A stretch of 64,000 nucleotides of DNA from contig NC_092523.1 of NCBI RefSeq assembly GCF_037038585.1, positions 47,385,501 through 47,449,500 of the forward strand. Reading direction: 5' to 3'. Every line of letters begins with the position of its first letter. The first letter of the stretch is position 1. Source of the stretch: Patagioenas fasciata. Taxonomy: Eukaryota > Chordata > Aves > Columbiformes > Columbidae. Below the pieces are notes generated by a model. It saw nothing but the letters and a program-made list of their open reading frames with translations, did not search any database and was not told the DNA's origin. Positions 1 through 10,138 of the stretch are shown here, in pieces. Made by a program: the position numbers and the translations under genes.

Positions 1-175
1 GCTCTAATCCCAGTTTTCCTTTCCCTCTTGGCATCCCTTGGAAGGACAGCATCCCGTCCTTCTGATTTCTCATTTGTAAAATGGAGATGATAACTGTTCA
101 TCTCTCAGGGCCATTATGAAGATTAATGTGTTTACAAAAGCATTTAAAATGCTAAGTACTTTTGGTTCCAGTCCT
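1..175 (+). repeat. CORE-SINE / MIR-like fragment
   Basis: The segment contains the MIR-family signature ctcatttgtaaaatggagat, then an imperfect match to the family's gttgtgaggattaa block (ccattatgaagattaatg) and a degenerate gtttgtaaagcgcttt block. These follow the order and spacing of the MIR/CORE-SINE 3' half known from amniotes. The copy is strongly diverged, so it is old. It sits in a TMEM154 intron and is cut by the window edge. Confidence 0.6.
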
Positions 176-1402
176 GTGAGATTTGAAATGCCAGCACTGA
201 GGTGCTAGAAACCTTAAGCTTTTATTAACTCTAGTGGAAACTATGGCTGCCCAGCATTTTACAAGAAAGGGGAGCAACACATCATTGCAAAAGTCATGAA
301 ACCTCATCCTGCTTTATTGCATAAAATGGAAGTTGCATCATGCCAACATTGTATCTGAAAGGGCAGATAACACCAAAAAATCATAACTTCGTTTCATGCT
401 AAGAAAACTATTGAAGGTTTTGTATTCTGAAATATGATGGTGTGATTTATCTAGGGACTGATTCCTCTACCTCTGGCTATGACAGGATTTTTTGCATTGG
501 TAAGGAATATAGTGTCAGCCCCAAATTTGCTATACTTTTGTTAAGCTTTAAACTCCATGACAGTAAACAGACTCTTAATTAGCCACAAAAAAGGTTGTTT
601 CACTATTACCAATATAACCAATTTTAGCCACTTTTCTTGCAAAATACATGCTAAATGAAACCAAAACACAAATCAAGCTTCAAAAGCCCCAGTCTTAAAA
701 TTTGTGAAAAATACCCAGCACTGATTCTTTACTGCATGCTCCTTTATCCAGCCCACAGGATCAGATAGAGGAGCAGTTAATTGCATTTGTATCCAGTAAA
801 GTCCCTGTGTTATTACTACCTCTTCTAGTCCAAGCAGAAGTGAAAGTCAGCAGATTCTGCAGGCCTCAGACTTCTGTTTTTCACAGCAAAGCAAATTTAA
901 TACATTTGAGAAAGGCACAGAAATGGGTGGAAGAGTGAGCTGATAGAACCAGTGAACCTGGGATGCTGATCTCCCCAGAGGGAGTACCAACTCCTTGGGT
1001 AAGGAAGGATGAAAAGAGGTTGTGACCATACGTGCCAAGGCTGAGCAGCAAAGCAGGATGGTGTGGTTTACTGAGAAGATAACTTTTACGTGAGAGAGAG
1101 ACCGGATGCCAACCTGGAGGAAAAAAGGTCTGGTTTTGCAAGACAGCTGCACACAGAGAATCCAGGCATACTGATGCATTCCAGTAAAACCCAGCTGACA
1201 GATGCGGTCAGGACTGGTAAGATTTTGTGACCAATTTGTGATCTAATTTTACATCTGACTTCAAATCTATGCGTATGGGGCATCTGCTGATTTGTTTTTC
1301 AAGACAACCAATGAAAAGTTAATATTAAAGCTGTACATTTTGACTTACTGATAATACAAATAAAATGCATGAAATGTTAAGTTGTCCTCATATATTTGGC
1401 AG
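176..1402. other. TMEM154 intron, no further exon seen
   Basis: This is unique AT-rich sequence between the MIR-like fragment and the transmembrane exon. Open frames on the minus strand around 850-1280 have no recognisable protein features. The signal-peptide exon of TMEM154 is not here. Confidence 0.5.
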
Positions 1403-1714
1403 GCTCTGAAAATGATGGTTCAGGAGATGGATTGCCGATATTATCCACCAGTACAGTAACACCTCCTCCTGCTACACATCCTTCAACTGTGGATGACCGT
1501 GAGCCAGTACTTGTCACTGCAAGCGCTACTGAAAGTGGTTTTGAAACAAAAAGTACTCCAAGTACTGAATTGAATGCCACGAACAATCAGGACAGCCTAG
1601 AAGTGGCAGAACAGTCAATCTTGATATACATTGTCCCCGTTGTGCTGCTGGTCTTGCTGATTTTGCTGATTGCATTTTTTGTAATACATCATAAAAGGAA
1701 AAAGTCTAAGCAAG
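1403..1714 (+). CDS. TMEM154: TMEM154 exon: ectodomain stalk, transmembrane helix, start of tail
   Basis: The acceptor is at 1401-1402 (tatatttggcag) and the donor GTAAAT is at 1715; the exon is 312 bp, phase 1 to phase 1. It encodes about 80 residues of Ser/Thr/Pro-rich, acidic extracellular sequence (for example STSTVTPPPATHPST), probably O-glycosylated, with one N-glycosylation sequon (LNATNN). A roughly 23-residue hydrophobic helix and a KRKKSK stop-transfer follow. An ATG-less open frame reads on through the donor to a stop at 1738-1740, so an unspliced read would give a truncated tail. The ectodomain shows little similarity to the mammalian protein, whereas the helix and tail do. Confidence 0.9.
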
Positions 1715-4700
1715 GTAAATTTGCCTACTTGTGCATCTGAAGGGTATTTTTAGGACACACTTGACATGAACAAAACATTATTTGGAGGCCTGAGATGCCA
1801 CATGTAGTATGCAGTTCTCTGGTTGTAGTTGCACATAGGACAGATAGGAAAGGGATCCATCCCCAGCCAGCTGTATTTGGGCACGCAATTGTCCTTGGGC
1901 AGGGGCTCATTCTGCTTCTGCTCTCGCTGCGCACCCACGGGATCCACCACACCAAGCTCCATCTCCTGGCAGTGCCAGGACCAGCGTACAGACATAACTG
2001 GGTGTCTGCAAACACTTATGCCATCTTTATGCTTAATACCTTCATGCAAGGTGAATTTAATGCTCCCGTTGCCTATACTGCCCACAGGGTAAAGCTCCTC
2101 AGAGCTTCAATAAAATAAGAACAAGTAAAACCATTTAATGGAATCCTTTAAAAGGATCCTGTAGGGTCGTGGCAGCTATGAAGGTATCACAGTAAATGAG
2201 CTGGGAGTCCAGGGGTCAGACAGCCTAGGGGCTGCAGTAGGGAGAGCAGCACTAGAGGAAACTACCTTGATCTGTTAGCAAAAAAAGAAATTAGAAACTA
2301 GGAATATGAAGCAACAGAAAATACCCTGAGGTGTCTTATTAAAACCATGCAATTGGTAAGTGAAAACCTAAAATGGTCGTATCAGTACCTTTACAGAATA
2401 GGAGTGCAGCTGTAAGCTCCTCAGTCTGCAGAGACATACATTCAACATAGATTTTTTTAAAGTCCATTTTTCAGGCATTTTTAGGCTGCACCTGCTTTAT
2501 CACCAGGTTACTCTCATAACAAACTTTGAATCTCAATCAGGCATCTCGTTCCCCACCTGTTTCTGCATGACCTGAAATGCAGATATACTCTTCAGAGGGA
2601 TAGGAAATGTGGAGCCTTGCAGGAGCACAATCCTGGCATCTCTTGCCCTGTGCCTATTGCTTGGAGCTTGGATTTTGGGCATCCTCAAGGTAGTGGCAGG
2701 TGGCTCCATGGAACTGAGTGGCTCTGCAGCCAGGGAATGTGCTGGAACAAATGGGAGGTGTCAGCAGCCATTGCAACATTGAATTAAAAATAAGCTGCTA
2801 TAAGACAATATACAATGTGAAACCTATATGTAGCTCTTAATTCTTTTTTGAGGGCTGAGACTTCCTCAAGAGGAAGTTGTTTATCTGAATAATAGCTGTT
2901 ACACTATTATTTTCCCCATCTTTACTTTGTCTTGGGGTGACAGCTTGCTTTGGATCCCTTTTGGCATCTGGCTAGTTCAGCTTCATTTACCTGAGATTTA
3001 ATCTGCCATGCAAGTCTATTATCTCCTTCTTCTCTCCATGAGTGGCTCCCAGAGTCTCCAGGCAGAGACAGATTGCACACAGATAGTCTGCAGCAAAATA
3101 TCCCAAAGCTTCCAGTAAATTGTTTTGCAGCAGTGGTTCCCTTTCAGGATGCCATTTCTCTCACATCTGTGTTGCTCAGGAGAACATGCAACTGCAGTGT
3201 TGTGCCCACCATGGGACCAACAGTCGGCTTCCTCCCAGCATGGCTGAGCTAATAACGAGCTGCTTTTAGTGTGTTCAAGATTAAAAATTAGTTCCTCTGA
3301 AAACTGCAAACAGGATGAGATATTTTGTCTTTCATCTACAAATTAATTACCATGCCTTTTGAAAATGCAACCTGTTTTACATGACCCTATTCAAGGCTTG
3401 CCTGCAGTCTGGACCCTCTATATATAAAGAGCAGAACTATGAACACCAACTTTTTTCTTTTCCAGATGAGCTGGGAAGTGAAAATGTGAAAAGGTAAAGT
3501 TTATGAATGTTACTTTTAAAAAATTCTCTTAGTCCAACAGGATATAATTTTTTTTGGCTCCTTCACTACCTAACTGTACACCAAACACCATTACCTTTTG
3601 CCATTAATTCTCCCAGTTAACTACCTTGAGAGGTGGCTAAAGCATGACTTCAGTATTTTGCTGAAGGTGTAAGACTGGAACAGAAGTACAGGCATTATGG
3701 TGGCAGAGGCGAGCGCTGCCCCACCACCACGCCTACACCTCCTCTAGGCAACCCCAGCCACAAGATGCCACAAGCTATGGGTATACCATGAACAAAGGGT
3801 ATCAGTTCCCAGGCTCAGCACAGGCTTTTACTATTCAGAATAAGCACTGTGTCTTGCTCCCCTGTTTTTCAAGTTTGTCTTCTCACTCTGAGGTGAGGCA
3901 GAAAAGCTCGCCCAGCTGCTGTGGAAGTAATGCCTAAGCTGCTGGGAAAACAAGCCAAAAGCTGCGTGGCTCTTACACAACTGATAATTTCTATCATTAC
4001 TTTTTATTGAGCTCCATCTTGCTGGTCAATGCTGGAAGTTATCAAATTGACTTCATGGGGAAATAAAAAGATGGGTTTGCTAATAATATTTTTTTCTCTA
4101 CCCTGTGACTCCAGGAATGACCAGCAAAGGTAAGCTAAACAGGCTTTTGAATGAATGCAGAGTTACTATACTTACAACCTTCCCTTTTTGAAGACACTGA
4201 CAACATCGCTCACAGATAGGATGAAACTTTAGGCCCTCCACTTTTGTCACTGGAGCAACAGGACTTTTGTTGTTTGTTCCAGCTGGCCAGAGATGACCTA
4301 TTGCATGTTTTGATTTTCTATGTACAGTAGGGCCAGTTCTTGAATACCTGTAGTGGTCCTGTTCTCTGACATACCCCAGGCTGCACTGTCAGAGTCCCTT
4401 TGCATGTGGGGTCCCAGGCAGCCTCACCTCTGCCCAGGACCAGCATCTCACTGCCACTCCACATCTGTTTGCAGCTGTTTTATTTGCACCCGCTGGGCTG
4501 ACATCCTCTCAGATTACTTGGCTAGGATGGCTACATGTGCCTGGAATGATGAAAGACTGGTAGAAAATTACTACATTATAAATTGTTTGAATGAAGCATT
4601 TTGTGTAATGCCTTTCCCCTCCCTTCTTTTCTCTCAAGTCCTATTTTTGAAGAAGACACACCCTCTGTTATGGAGATAGAAATGGAAGAACTTGATAAAT

Positions 4701-7700
4701 GGATGAACAGCATGAACAAAAATGGTACACGGTAACCCCTCTACTCCATCATTCCTCTCTTTATAGCTGATATAGATCCCATGTGTAGAAAATCAAAGCC
4801 ATTTTGTATGTATGTCACTGCTTTTCCTACAGTATTTTTAGTTATGTTCTTGTCTCCCTGCTACTAAAACAGCTGTACAAGTGTCAGGGGTAGAATTGTT
4901 CAGATGAGTACTTTAGTTTGTGTGGGAGCTCATTTTTAACATATGATGGAATATCAAATGTTTTGAGTTTCCAGTAGACACTTCTATTAAATGCACATAT
5001 AGCTGTGAACAGTATTTATATTTTTAAAGTCACATTTTTAGTCCTAAGCATACTAGTTCTCTCTGAAGCATCTAGTCCTCTCGGACTTCAGTTTGTACAG
5101 TTCTGTGCTCCACACCATGCTATCATAGAAGAAACACACATTGACTCATAGTTCAGATGACCATTTACTTACAATTGTTGCCAGGACCCTATGACTATAT
5201 TCCTCCCCTCTCAATGTCCTTTCCTTCTCTTGCCATCTCTATCACATGAAAGACAAGCTGATCTGTGCTGCCAGCACCGTTCGCCATCTACATCCCCTCC
5301 AGCAAGTCCAGCAGCCCATGGAGCAATTGGTACCCATGGTAACTACCACCAGCAGCATCTTCAGTGCCCTCTTAGCTACTTTGAACTATCTTGTATTTTT
5401 TCCTCCATTTTACTCCCAGTTGAAATCTCCCAGTCAAAGTCTCTAAGAGTATCACATCCTCCTTCAGGGCTTTCCTCAAAAACTGCAGGTTGTTGGTAAG
5501 GTGTGAATTAACCAAGGCCTGATTTTGAGCCACTGACAGCTTTTCAGTGGCTAGGAAATGCTGAAACCCTGACTTTTTTTTTTTTTTTACACTTTTTTTT
5601 TTTTTTCATTCCTGGTCCCTTGTCTTACATCCAAATGGCTCATTTGCCCGACCTCCTAGGGGTGTTTTGTTTTTCAGGCCATAAAAATCTTTGGAGCGTT
5701 TCTTTGCATTAGCACAGTACTCCACACGGTGGGGTTTTGACCTTCGCGGTCTGTAAGCTCTACCAAAAAACGTGCTAAATAGCAGCAATGAAATAGAGGC
5801 ATTAAGTGTAATACATGGAGAAACAGTGCTGTAAAATATCTTTTAAATTCTCTGGGCAGAAGGGAGGAAGTAGGTTACATATCGGGTTTTTTTCCAATAT
5901 TGTTCCCTAAACCCCAGCCCTGAATTCCCAGCTGTACTATAAAGCAGGTGCAACTATAAGCAGTGGAAGATTAACAAGTAGTCCTCCCCAGGGTCGTTTC
6001 TGGGAAACAGTCCTCAAAAGTACTTAATTTGTATCGGTGTGCATAAACAACTGAAATATATATAATAAAGAAATGACAGCAACACCTATTCAAGGTAAGA
6101 AGGATTTGAGACAACATTTACACTATGTAGACTGTGCTGATTTTACATATAAAAGGGTACAGAATATAATCTGCAGTTTTACATTCTAGAGACACTGCAC
6201 CAGAAACGTTGATGCAATTTTTAAATAAATGAAGAATCACTGCTAAGTGTAACTACAGTTTTGTTTCTTATCCTTTTTCAGCTGATTGTGAATGTTTGCC
6301 CACTGTAAGAGAAGAAGAAAAAGAATCAATTGCTAACCCAAGGTACTTTTAGTTCACTATATTATTTGAAGAAATATGGTCAATGTAATTCCAAAATAAT
6401 CTATTTTTTAAATATATTTTGTTATAAATAGACTGATTATTTGGTCTATTTAAGTGTAAAAAGATCTTTTATATAGGAACTTTGATTTCCACTTAAACAA
6501 ATGGTTTGATGCTCTTATTTCTAAGCTGGTCTCTGCCTGTAAATTGCACTCCTAAATAATCTTGTGGTTGTAAACCCACACAAGATAGACAACCAAATGG
6601 CACAGACTGAGTTTCACTCACTGATCAGGCTTTAATCGCAGTTTCCCAAGGTGTTAATACAAGCATTTAGCATAGCTCCCTTGGTACTCCTTGCCAGTGC
6701 AGACACCCAGCTCCCCTCTGCCATCAGGTACCTGTAGGTCCCTGAGAACCACTGCCAGATGTTTCAGCCGCAGCTGTGACCTACCAGACAGGGGCTGGTC
6801 TGACACTAAGGAAAAGCCAAAGGATTTTCCCAGCACCCTCATGCAGCACATCCCCAGACCTGGCACCAATTCACAGGCACAAGCAGAAATCCCAGGACTG
6901 ATGCAAAACCATGATCCTGACAGCTTGTAAACTTCAAAACTTTTCAGCTGGTTTCCCCAGGATTTTGGCCAGAACCCCTAAACCCCTTCTCAGACTCCCA
7001 TTTTCCCTAGCTAAAACTGAGCCTGGAGTTTCAGCTGGAAGCAAGGGGCTGTGTGTCAGCCCTGCCTGTATGCTGGTGTTGCAGCTGCATTTCAGGGAGT
7101 GGATGAGGCAGCTCCTCTGTGCCAGTTTACAATAACAAGCAATTAAACCATCCTGCCCATTGAGAAAGTCCTTGGTGTGGTGGAAGCATGGCGGGGGGGG
7201 GGAATGGTGAGAGGTGGCCCTGAGTCTCCCCTTCCCACAGGATCAGATAATGCAGCTCAACACACCCCTCAGACAGAGCTGCGCCTTCCACTGTAGACCA
7301 TCATAATATCCTGATCCCTCTCTTTCCTGACTTTCCTTGTTCAGGGGTGAAATAGCAGTAATGCTAAATCATCACTGCCGGAGAGTTTGCAACTTGGTTG
7401 CTCCAAAGCTGCAGTTTCAAAGTAGCTTCTGGATGCAGCAGCTCCACCACTACAGCTATTTGTATTTTAAAACTTTCCGGTTATGGTTATTGCAAGAGAG
7501 AATGCCTTTGTGGGTTGTTTATAAAACAAAAACACTCCAGATGCAATCATTTTACCTTGCACTGCTGGAAAAGATACTGGCTTCACTAGCCATCTGGGTC
7601 TTCCTTGACAGAGTCTAAATGATAACTCAGAGATGGAAAATTTCTAAGGAGAGTCAAATGCACAATGGTTCTCTAAAAAAACAGGTTTGCTGAACATGGC

Positions 7701-9953
7701 ACTGACTACAGCCATGGAGTATGAGACAAAGCATGCTTGAGCCATATGCTAACACCAGCAGAAGACAGTCTAGTATAAAAGGCTTTTTAGGCATGACAAC
7801 ACTCTGAGAATTATATTTATTTCCCAGAAATTTAACAGTTCATTTTAAGGAAAAAAAAAAAAAAAAAACCACAACAAACAAACATCATGACCTAGCAGCT
7901 TGAGCTGGCATTTTAAATACCACCCTTGCTAAAGTGCTTTCATACAGGATTTAGATTAACCCCACCAAAAGGAGGGGGGTTTGCTCCTGATTGGCAAAAG
8001 GTATCTTGGGCTACACTCTACCTCAAGTTCTCCACCTGTAAAATAGAGATATTGTAACTTCAAAGCACTATAGTGAAGATTAAGTCTTGATGCAGAAGAG
8101 CAGCCCTGTTCAGATAAGTATGCTTCATTTGAAGGTGCACACTTTATTCAAGCATATTTTCGTATGACTGGTATCTTAGGATCAGGCTGCAGAGAAATGT
8201 ATGCCTTTAAATTGTAGGAAGGCAAACAAATGCAAATAAAGAGAGGAGATTTATCTCTCAAACATTTACAGCTGCTCAGGCAAAGGATATTGGTTGAATA
8301 CAAAGTACAAGATTATTAGGTTCAGTTTCAGATTCTGGAAGACTGCTTTGTGGAGGCAAATATATTCTTAAATTATGGTAATTCCTGGTTTAGATTTTAT
8401 TGATGATGTTGTTTTCCTGTTTCATACAATATATTGGGGGAACAGTGTTCATCAAGACCCAGATGTTTTGAACTATGAATTGATTTTTATAAGATATCAT
8501 TTTGAAAACATCTGAGACTAAACTTTTCAACAATGACATTGACATTTTCAGAACCAAAGTTGTTCCAAAACTGCTTTTCAGAATAAGTGATTTTTTGATA
8601 TAAAATTTGTCAAAGTTTTAAAGAGCAGAACCCTGTGGTGGTAAAATATATCTAAGTTGTTTCCCTTAACTCAAAACTACTTTTTCAAATTTCATTTTAC
8701 ATGCAATTTTGAAACACACTTCATTTCAAAGTGAAACTGAAGTGGTGGGATTTCCTGGTAAACAACAAAGAAAAGGTTCCCATTTGTTTCTGCAACTGAA
8801 CCATATCATACCAAAGTCTGTTGTTCTTCCCTGACTAAACTCTTAGCTGAATAAATAACACCAGAAAGAGAAATATGCACAGATGAATAGGTGTTTCAGC
8901 AAATCTTTTGAGCAAGAAAAGTGTAAGACTACAAAGTAAAACAAAACAAAGCTTTTGTTCTGGCCAACGTCTGTACTAATGAGCATCAAGGCTGCAGATT
9001 CACACACAAGAGGCAAGACATGACAGCCCAGGCTCCTTTGTAGCTGGTGGTCATCTGCCTTGTGCATAAGCCAAGTTAAGAATATATGTGTTTAAATACA
9101 TTAAATTTTAAATATACATATTTAAAATAATACATCTTGCCTTTAAAACCTAGTGCTAAAAATCGCAATTGTACCTGAGTGGAGAGCCAAGAAATATTCC
9201 CAGTCTTGATGGGGCCAGGGTTCCTGCAGCTGCAGGAGGGAGCGGGCAAGGGGGCTGCTGCCTGTGTGGTGCACAAGGAGGTGTAAGACCAATCTCTTCT
9301 CCTGGGACCTTTATTCTCTGACAGACAGAGGTGCAGCCTTTCCCCTTTCCAGCATTGCTGTTTGCAGTCTGCCAAGTATGAAAACACACACCAAGTGAAA
9401 TATTAAGATTCTAAGCAGCCCTTTTATCTTCATTGGTGGTTTAAAATTCTGCTGTTCTAACTGAAATTCTAACTGAATTCTAACTGAAATCTAACCAGCT
9501 GATAAAAGAAAATGTTGCATTCTTAATGTTGGCATGAACCAAACGTTTATTAATAAAAGCACAAGGGAGAAAACTAGCTAGGCAGAAACCAGCAGGACAA
9601 AGAAAACTCACTTGTTACAAGGCCAGATTTAGTACTAAAATTTCATCTGTAAAAAAATTATCCTTATCTGTGGGAAGAGGGCAATTTTGTTGCTCAGTCC
9701 CCACCTGGGAGCCGGAGCAAGGGTGCTCTGGGGCGCCACTAACCAGTAATCAGACCAGCCCTCACTGCCAGCATCCAGCACCACAGATAGGTCCTCTCGT
9801 GCGTTGCATGGCTGACGCATCAGTTTTCTAACACCTTCTTGCGGACTCTAGAGATACTCTTGCATATTATTTCCTGCTGAAACAACTAACCATAGCATGA
9901 CCCTGGTGTGTTTTTTTTCTTTTCCATGTACACACAGTGATGGTGAATCATGA
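1403..9953 (+). CDS. TMEM154: TMEM154, transmembrane protein 154 (partial; 3' exons)
   Basis: Gene-level entry; the coding exons are listed separately (1403-1714, 3466-3493, optional 4115-4129, 4639-4724, 6282-6342, 9938-9953). The joined frame gives about 167 residues, or 172 with the microexon. It runs from a Ser/Thr-rich ectodomain through one hydrophobic helix (VPVVLLVLLILLIAFFVI) and a basic stop-transfer (HHKRKKSK) into an acidic cytoplasmic tail ending in SDGES. The tail, including PIFEEDTPSVMEIEMEEL and DKWMNSMN, matches my recollection of mammalian TMEM154 almost residue for residue. Splice phases are 1, 2, (2), 1, 2 and keep the frame. The signal-peptide exon and promoter lie left of the window. 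The molecular function is not well established. In sheep, ectodomain variants are associated with lentivirus susceptibility, and human variants near the gene appear in disease association studies. Identity is secure; expression and exact isoforms are inferred. Confidence 0.93.
1715..3465. other. TMEM154 intron with a GC-richer patch
   Basis: A moderately GC-rich patch at about 1790-2110 has overlapping open frames on both strands and ends near an AATAAA at about 2109. It resembles no repeat or gene I can name. I looked for a phase 1-1 exon that would correspond to the extra mammalian tail residues and found none. Confidence 0.4.
3466..3493 (+). CDS. TMEM154: TMEM154 28-bp exon (juxtamembrane tail)
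   Basis: A pyrimidine-rich acceptor (acttttttcttttccag) ends at 3465 and the donor GTAAAG starts at 3494. The exon enters in phase 1 and leaves in phase 2. With the G from the previous exon it reads DELGSENVK plus the first two bases of the next codon. ELGSENVK is the same peptide found just after the transmembrane region in mammalian TMEM154, which anchors the exon despite its size. Mammals have about a dozen extra residues between the KQ that ends the previous exon and this peptide. I could not find an equivalent exon between 1715 and 3465. Confidence 0.85.
4115..4129 (+). CDS. TMEM154: Candidate 15-bp TMEM154 microexon (NDQQ insert)
   Basis: GAATGACCAGCAAAG lies between a good acceptor (tttttttctctaccctgtgactccag) and a consensus donor (AAAG then GTAAGC at 4130). 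It enters in phase 2 and leaves in phase 2, so inclusion or skipping leaves the frame intact. Inclusion inserts R-N-D-Q-Q between ENVK and SPIFEED. The mammalian protein that I remember joins these two peptides directly, so this would be an alternative or lineage-specific exon. Only RNA data can show that it is used. Confidence 0.45.
4639..4724 (+). CDS. TMEM154: TMEM154 conserved acidic cytoplasmic exon
   Basis: The acceptor is ttttctctcaag, ending at 4638. The donor GTACAC starts at 4725; it is a weak site, and a rival GTAACC at 4732 would break the phase-1 junction to the next exon. The exon encodes S/PIFEEDTPSVMEIEMEEL followed by DKWMNSMNKN. This is the most conserved part of the protein, nearly identical to mammals, with regularly spaced Glu/Met/Leu suggesting an acidic amphipathic helix. 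Conservation on the cytoplasmic side points to a binding partner; none is known to me. Confidence 0.92.
4725..6281. other. TMEM154 intron
   Basis: Mostly unique sequence. The only notable content is the twin oligo-T tract and the minus-strand ORF at 5574-5788, described separately. The open frames at 5191-5499 look like chance pyrimidine-rich frames. Confidence 0.5.
5574..5788 (-). pseudogene. Possible retrocopy fragment: small ORF ending at an oligo-A tail
   Basis: On the minus strand a 60-codon frame ends in TGA at 5608-5606 and is followed at once by A14, a short spacer and A15 (T14 at 5593-5606 and T15 at 5574-5588 on +). The predicted peptide is very basic (for example RAYRPRRSKPHRVEY and NAKKRSKDFYGLKNK). 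The segment carries several CpGs in an otherwise CpG-poor intron. The layout suggests a 3' end inserted by retrotransposition, but I recognise neither the parent protein nor clear target-site duplications. A short ORF beside a chance A-tract is the alternative. Confidence 0.25.
6282..6342 (+). CDS. TMEM154: TMEM154 penultimate coding exon
   Basis: The acceptor tgtttcttatcctttttcag ends at 6281 and the donor GTACTT starts at 6343. The exon enters in phase 1 and leaves in phase 2. It encodes ADCECLPTVREEEKESIANP, which corresponds to the mammalian tail segment with ECLPT and EEKES at the same spacing. It contains two cysteines a residue apart (CEC), where the mammalian protein I recall has only the second. 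It is rich in Glu, continuing the acidic character of the previous exon. Confidence 0.9.
8005..8110 (+). repeat. CORE-SINE / MIR-like fragment
   Basis: ttctccacctgtaaaataga is the standard MIR-family block, followed by a degenerate gtgaagattaagt block. It has the same orientation and element portion as the copy at the window start, and is comparably diverged. Confidence 0.5.
9455..9490 (+). repeat. Short tandem repeat, unit about TTCTAACTGAA(A)
   Basis: Three consecutive units of 11-12 bp (9455-9466, 9467-9477, 9478-9489) differ only by the number of trailing A residues. Confidence 0.8.
9938..9953 (+). CDS. TMEM154: TMEM154 terminal coding exon and stop
   Basis: The acceptor is ttttttttcttttccatgtacacacag, ending at 9937. 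The remaining T completes AGT (Ser), followed by GAT GGT GAA TCA TGA, giving a C-terminus SDGES; the mammalian end is the very similar SDSES. The phase matches the phase-2 donor at 6343. The exon continues as 3' UTR. The first AATAAA downstream is at 10133-10138; others at 13588 and 13980 are also possible ends. Confidence 0.85.
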
Positions 9954-10132
9954 AGTCAGAACAGCAAAGAACTGGTTAAAGCAAAGTAGTGCACAAGCTA
10001 ACAGTCCTTCATATTGGATGAACTGGATTTAAATATAATTCATCTCAAAAGGCCAGAGAAGCAAGTGCTTTTGTTGTGTCTTGCTACATACAGTCTTCAG
10101 AAAGGAAACATCACCAAGGGGAAGAGGAAAAG

Positions 10133-10138
10133 AATAAA
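10133..10138 (+). terminator. First candidate polyadenylation signal (AATAAA) after the TMEM154 stop
   Basis: AATAAA lies 180 bp after the stop codon and would give a very short 3' UTR. Two further AATAAA hexamers at 13588-13593 and 13980-13985 would give UTRs of about 3.6-4 kb. Nothing in the sequence decides between them. Confidence 0.25.

Larger units (their letters stand above)
6343..9937. other. Last TMEM154 intron
   Basis: About 3.6 kb of unique AT-rich sequence with an A18 tract at 7851-7868, a G10 run near 7193, a MIR-like fragment at about 8005-8110 and a short tandem repeat at 9455-9490. No additional exon is supported. The open frames at 6654-7618 and 9076-9389 show no family features. 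Confidence 0.5.

Noticed and set aside
4353-4679. 108-codon + strand ORF running into the conserved TMEM154 exon
   Set aside because: It reads the exon at 4639-4724 in a different frame from TMEM154. The upstream part is intron.
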